NCBI GenBank assembly: GCA_021836665.1
Contig: JAKBHQ010000184.1
Coordinates: 1 to 5,691, forward strand
DNA: 5,691 nt
Source: Thermoplasmata archaeon
Lineage (GTDB): Bacteria; Actinomycetota; Acidimicrobiia; Acidimicrobiales; Acidimicrobiaceae
Direction: 5' to 3'
In this document: piece by piece, positions 5,275 to 5,691 of the stretch
Layout: each line of letters opens with the position of its first letter
How positions within the stretch are numbered: the stretch's first letter is position 1
Position numbers and translations under genes: made by a program
The notes under the pieces: generated by a model
Databases searched by the model: none
What the model saw: only the letters and a program-made list of their open reading frames with translations
What the model was told of the DNA's origin: nothing

Positions 5275-5691
5275 TGGCGACGATTTCAAATGACCCATCG
5301 ACTCAGGTGAATGTGGCTTTAGAGGTCGAGTCACTCAAGAAGAGCTTTGGTGGCGTGGCTGCGGTAGATGGTGTCAGCTTCTCGGTGGAGAAGGGTACGA
5401 TCACCGGCTTAATTGGCCCTAATGGCGCCGGTAAGTCGACGATGGTCAACCTGATCTCGGGAGCGCTCAAGCCAGATTCCGGCCATATTCGATTGGATGG
5501 GCACGAGATTGGCGGGCTGGAACCACATCAGATCGGAGCCAGAGGCCTGATCAGGACCTTCCAGATATCGAGGGAATACCCAGACATGACGGTCATGGAG
5601 AACCTTATTGTCTCTGCCGCCAACCAGGGTGAAAGATTGATCAATGTCTGCTTCAGGCCATCTGTCGGTAAAAAAAGAGACCGTGAACTCG
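5274..5691 (+). CDS. livG: Branched-chain amino acid-type ABC transporter ATP-binding protein LivG (3' truncated by window edge)
   Basis: The ATG at 5274 overlaps the livM stop, with GGAG at 5263-5266 seven bases upstream. The visible 139 residues are the N-terminal half of an ABC ATPase, including the Walker A motif GPNGAGKST (residues 48-56) and the Q-loop in LIRTFQISREYPDMTVMENL with Q97 preceded by RTF, a wording typical of LivG rather than LivF. The family is usually about 250-290 residues, so the signature motif and Walker B lie beyond the edge. About 15 residues precede the first strand of the domain (ALEVESLKKSFGG), a modest extension. The protein would sit on the cytoplasmic face of LivH/LivM and hydrolyse ATP to drive import. 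LivF and the substrate-binding protein probably lie nearby outside the window. Confidence 0.95.
   Translation, partial: MATISNDPSTQVNVALEVESLKKSFGGVAAVDGVSFSVEKGTITGLIGPNGAGKSTMVNLISGALKPDSGHIRLDGHEIGGLEPHQIGARGLIRTFQISREYPDMTVMENLIVSAANQGERLINVCFRPSVGKKRDREL

Noticed and set aside
1..5691. tRNA, rRNA, CRISPR array, insertion sequence or phage-related signal
   Set aside because: Nearly all bases are accounted for by conserved genes. I saw no regularly spaced repeats, transposase sequence, terminal inverted repeats or cloverleaf-like segment.

Overview
The window carries the end of a flavin/F420-dependent oxidoreductase gene, a two-component signalling pair of the CitA/CitB (DcuS/DcuR) type, and the first three genes of a branched-chain amino acid (Liv/HAAT-type) ABC importer. 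The G+C content is moderate (about half by eye), AGG arginine codons are frequent, TTG serves as a likely start codon at least once, and an Rv3520c-like F420-dependent oxidoreductase is present. Together these suggest an actinobacterium of moderate G+C, possibly an Acidimicrobiia-like lineage. That placement is an inference and no taxonomic marker is present.

Layout. Bases 2-505 (+) are the C-terminal half of a luciferase-like monooxygenase. It converges, with a 21-base gap, on a minus-strand operon that reads histidine kinase (3061-1244) then response regulator (1234-527), separated by 9 bases. A 254-base divergent intergenic region (3062-3315) follows. It contains an AT-rich island, a Crp/GlxR-like inverted repeat, a perfect 10-base palindrome and short direct repeats. 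The plus strand then carries livH (3316-4191), a well-initiated 18-codon small ORF (4202-4258), livM (4249-5274) and the start of livG (5274 to the window edge), packed as one operon.

How it may work together. The kinase has an extracytoplasmic sensor domain between two membrane helices, a cytoplasmic PAS domain and a kinase core, and would phosphorylate the regulator at Asp66. Because the kinase operon is divergent from the importer operon and shares its upstream region, the simplest model is that the pair senses an extracellular solute and controls the importer. This is inference. CitA/CitB-type pairs usually control carboxylate uptake by secondary carriers, so a link to a Liv-type ABC importer is the most notable point of the window. 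The substrate-binding protein and livF are not in the window, so the transported substrate cannot be named.

The best candidates for something undescribed are the kinase-importer pairing with its divergent sensor domain, the small ORF embedded between livH and livM, and the operator-like sites in the divergent promoter region.
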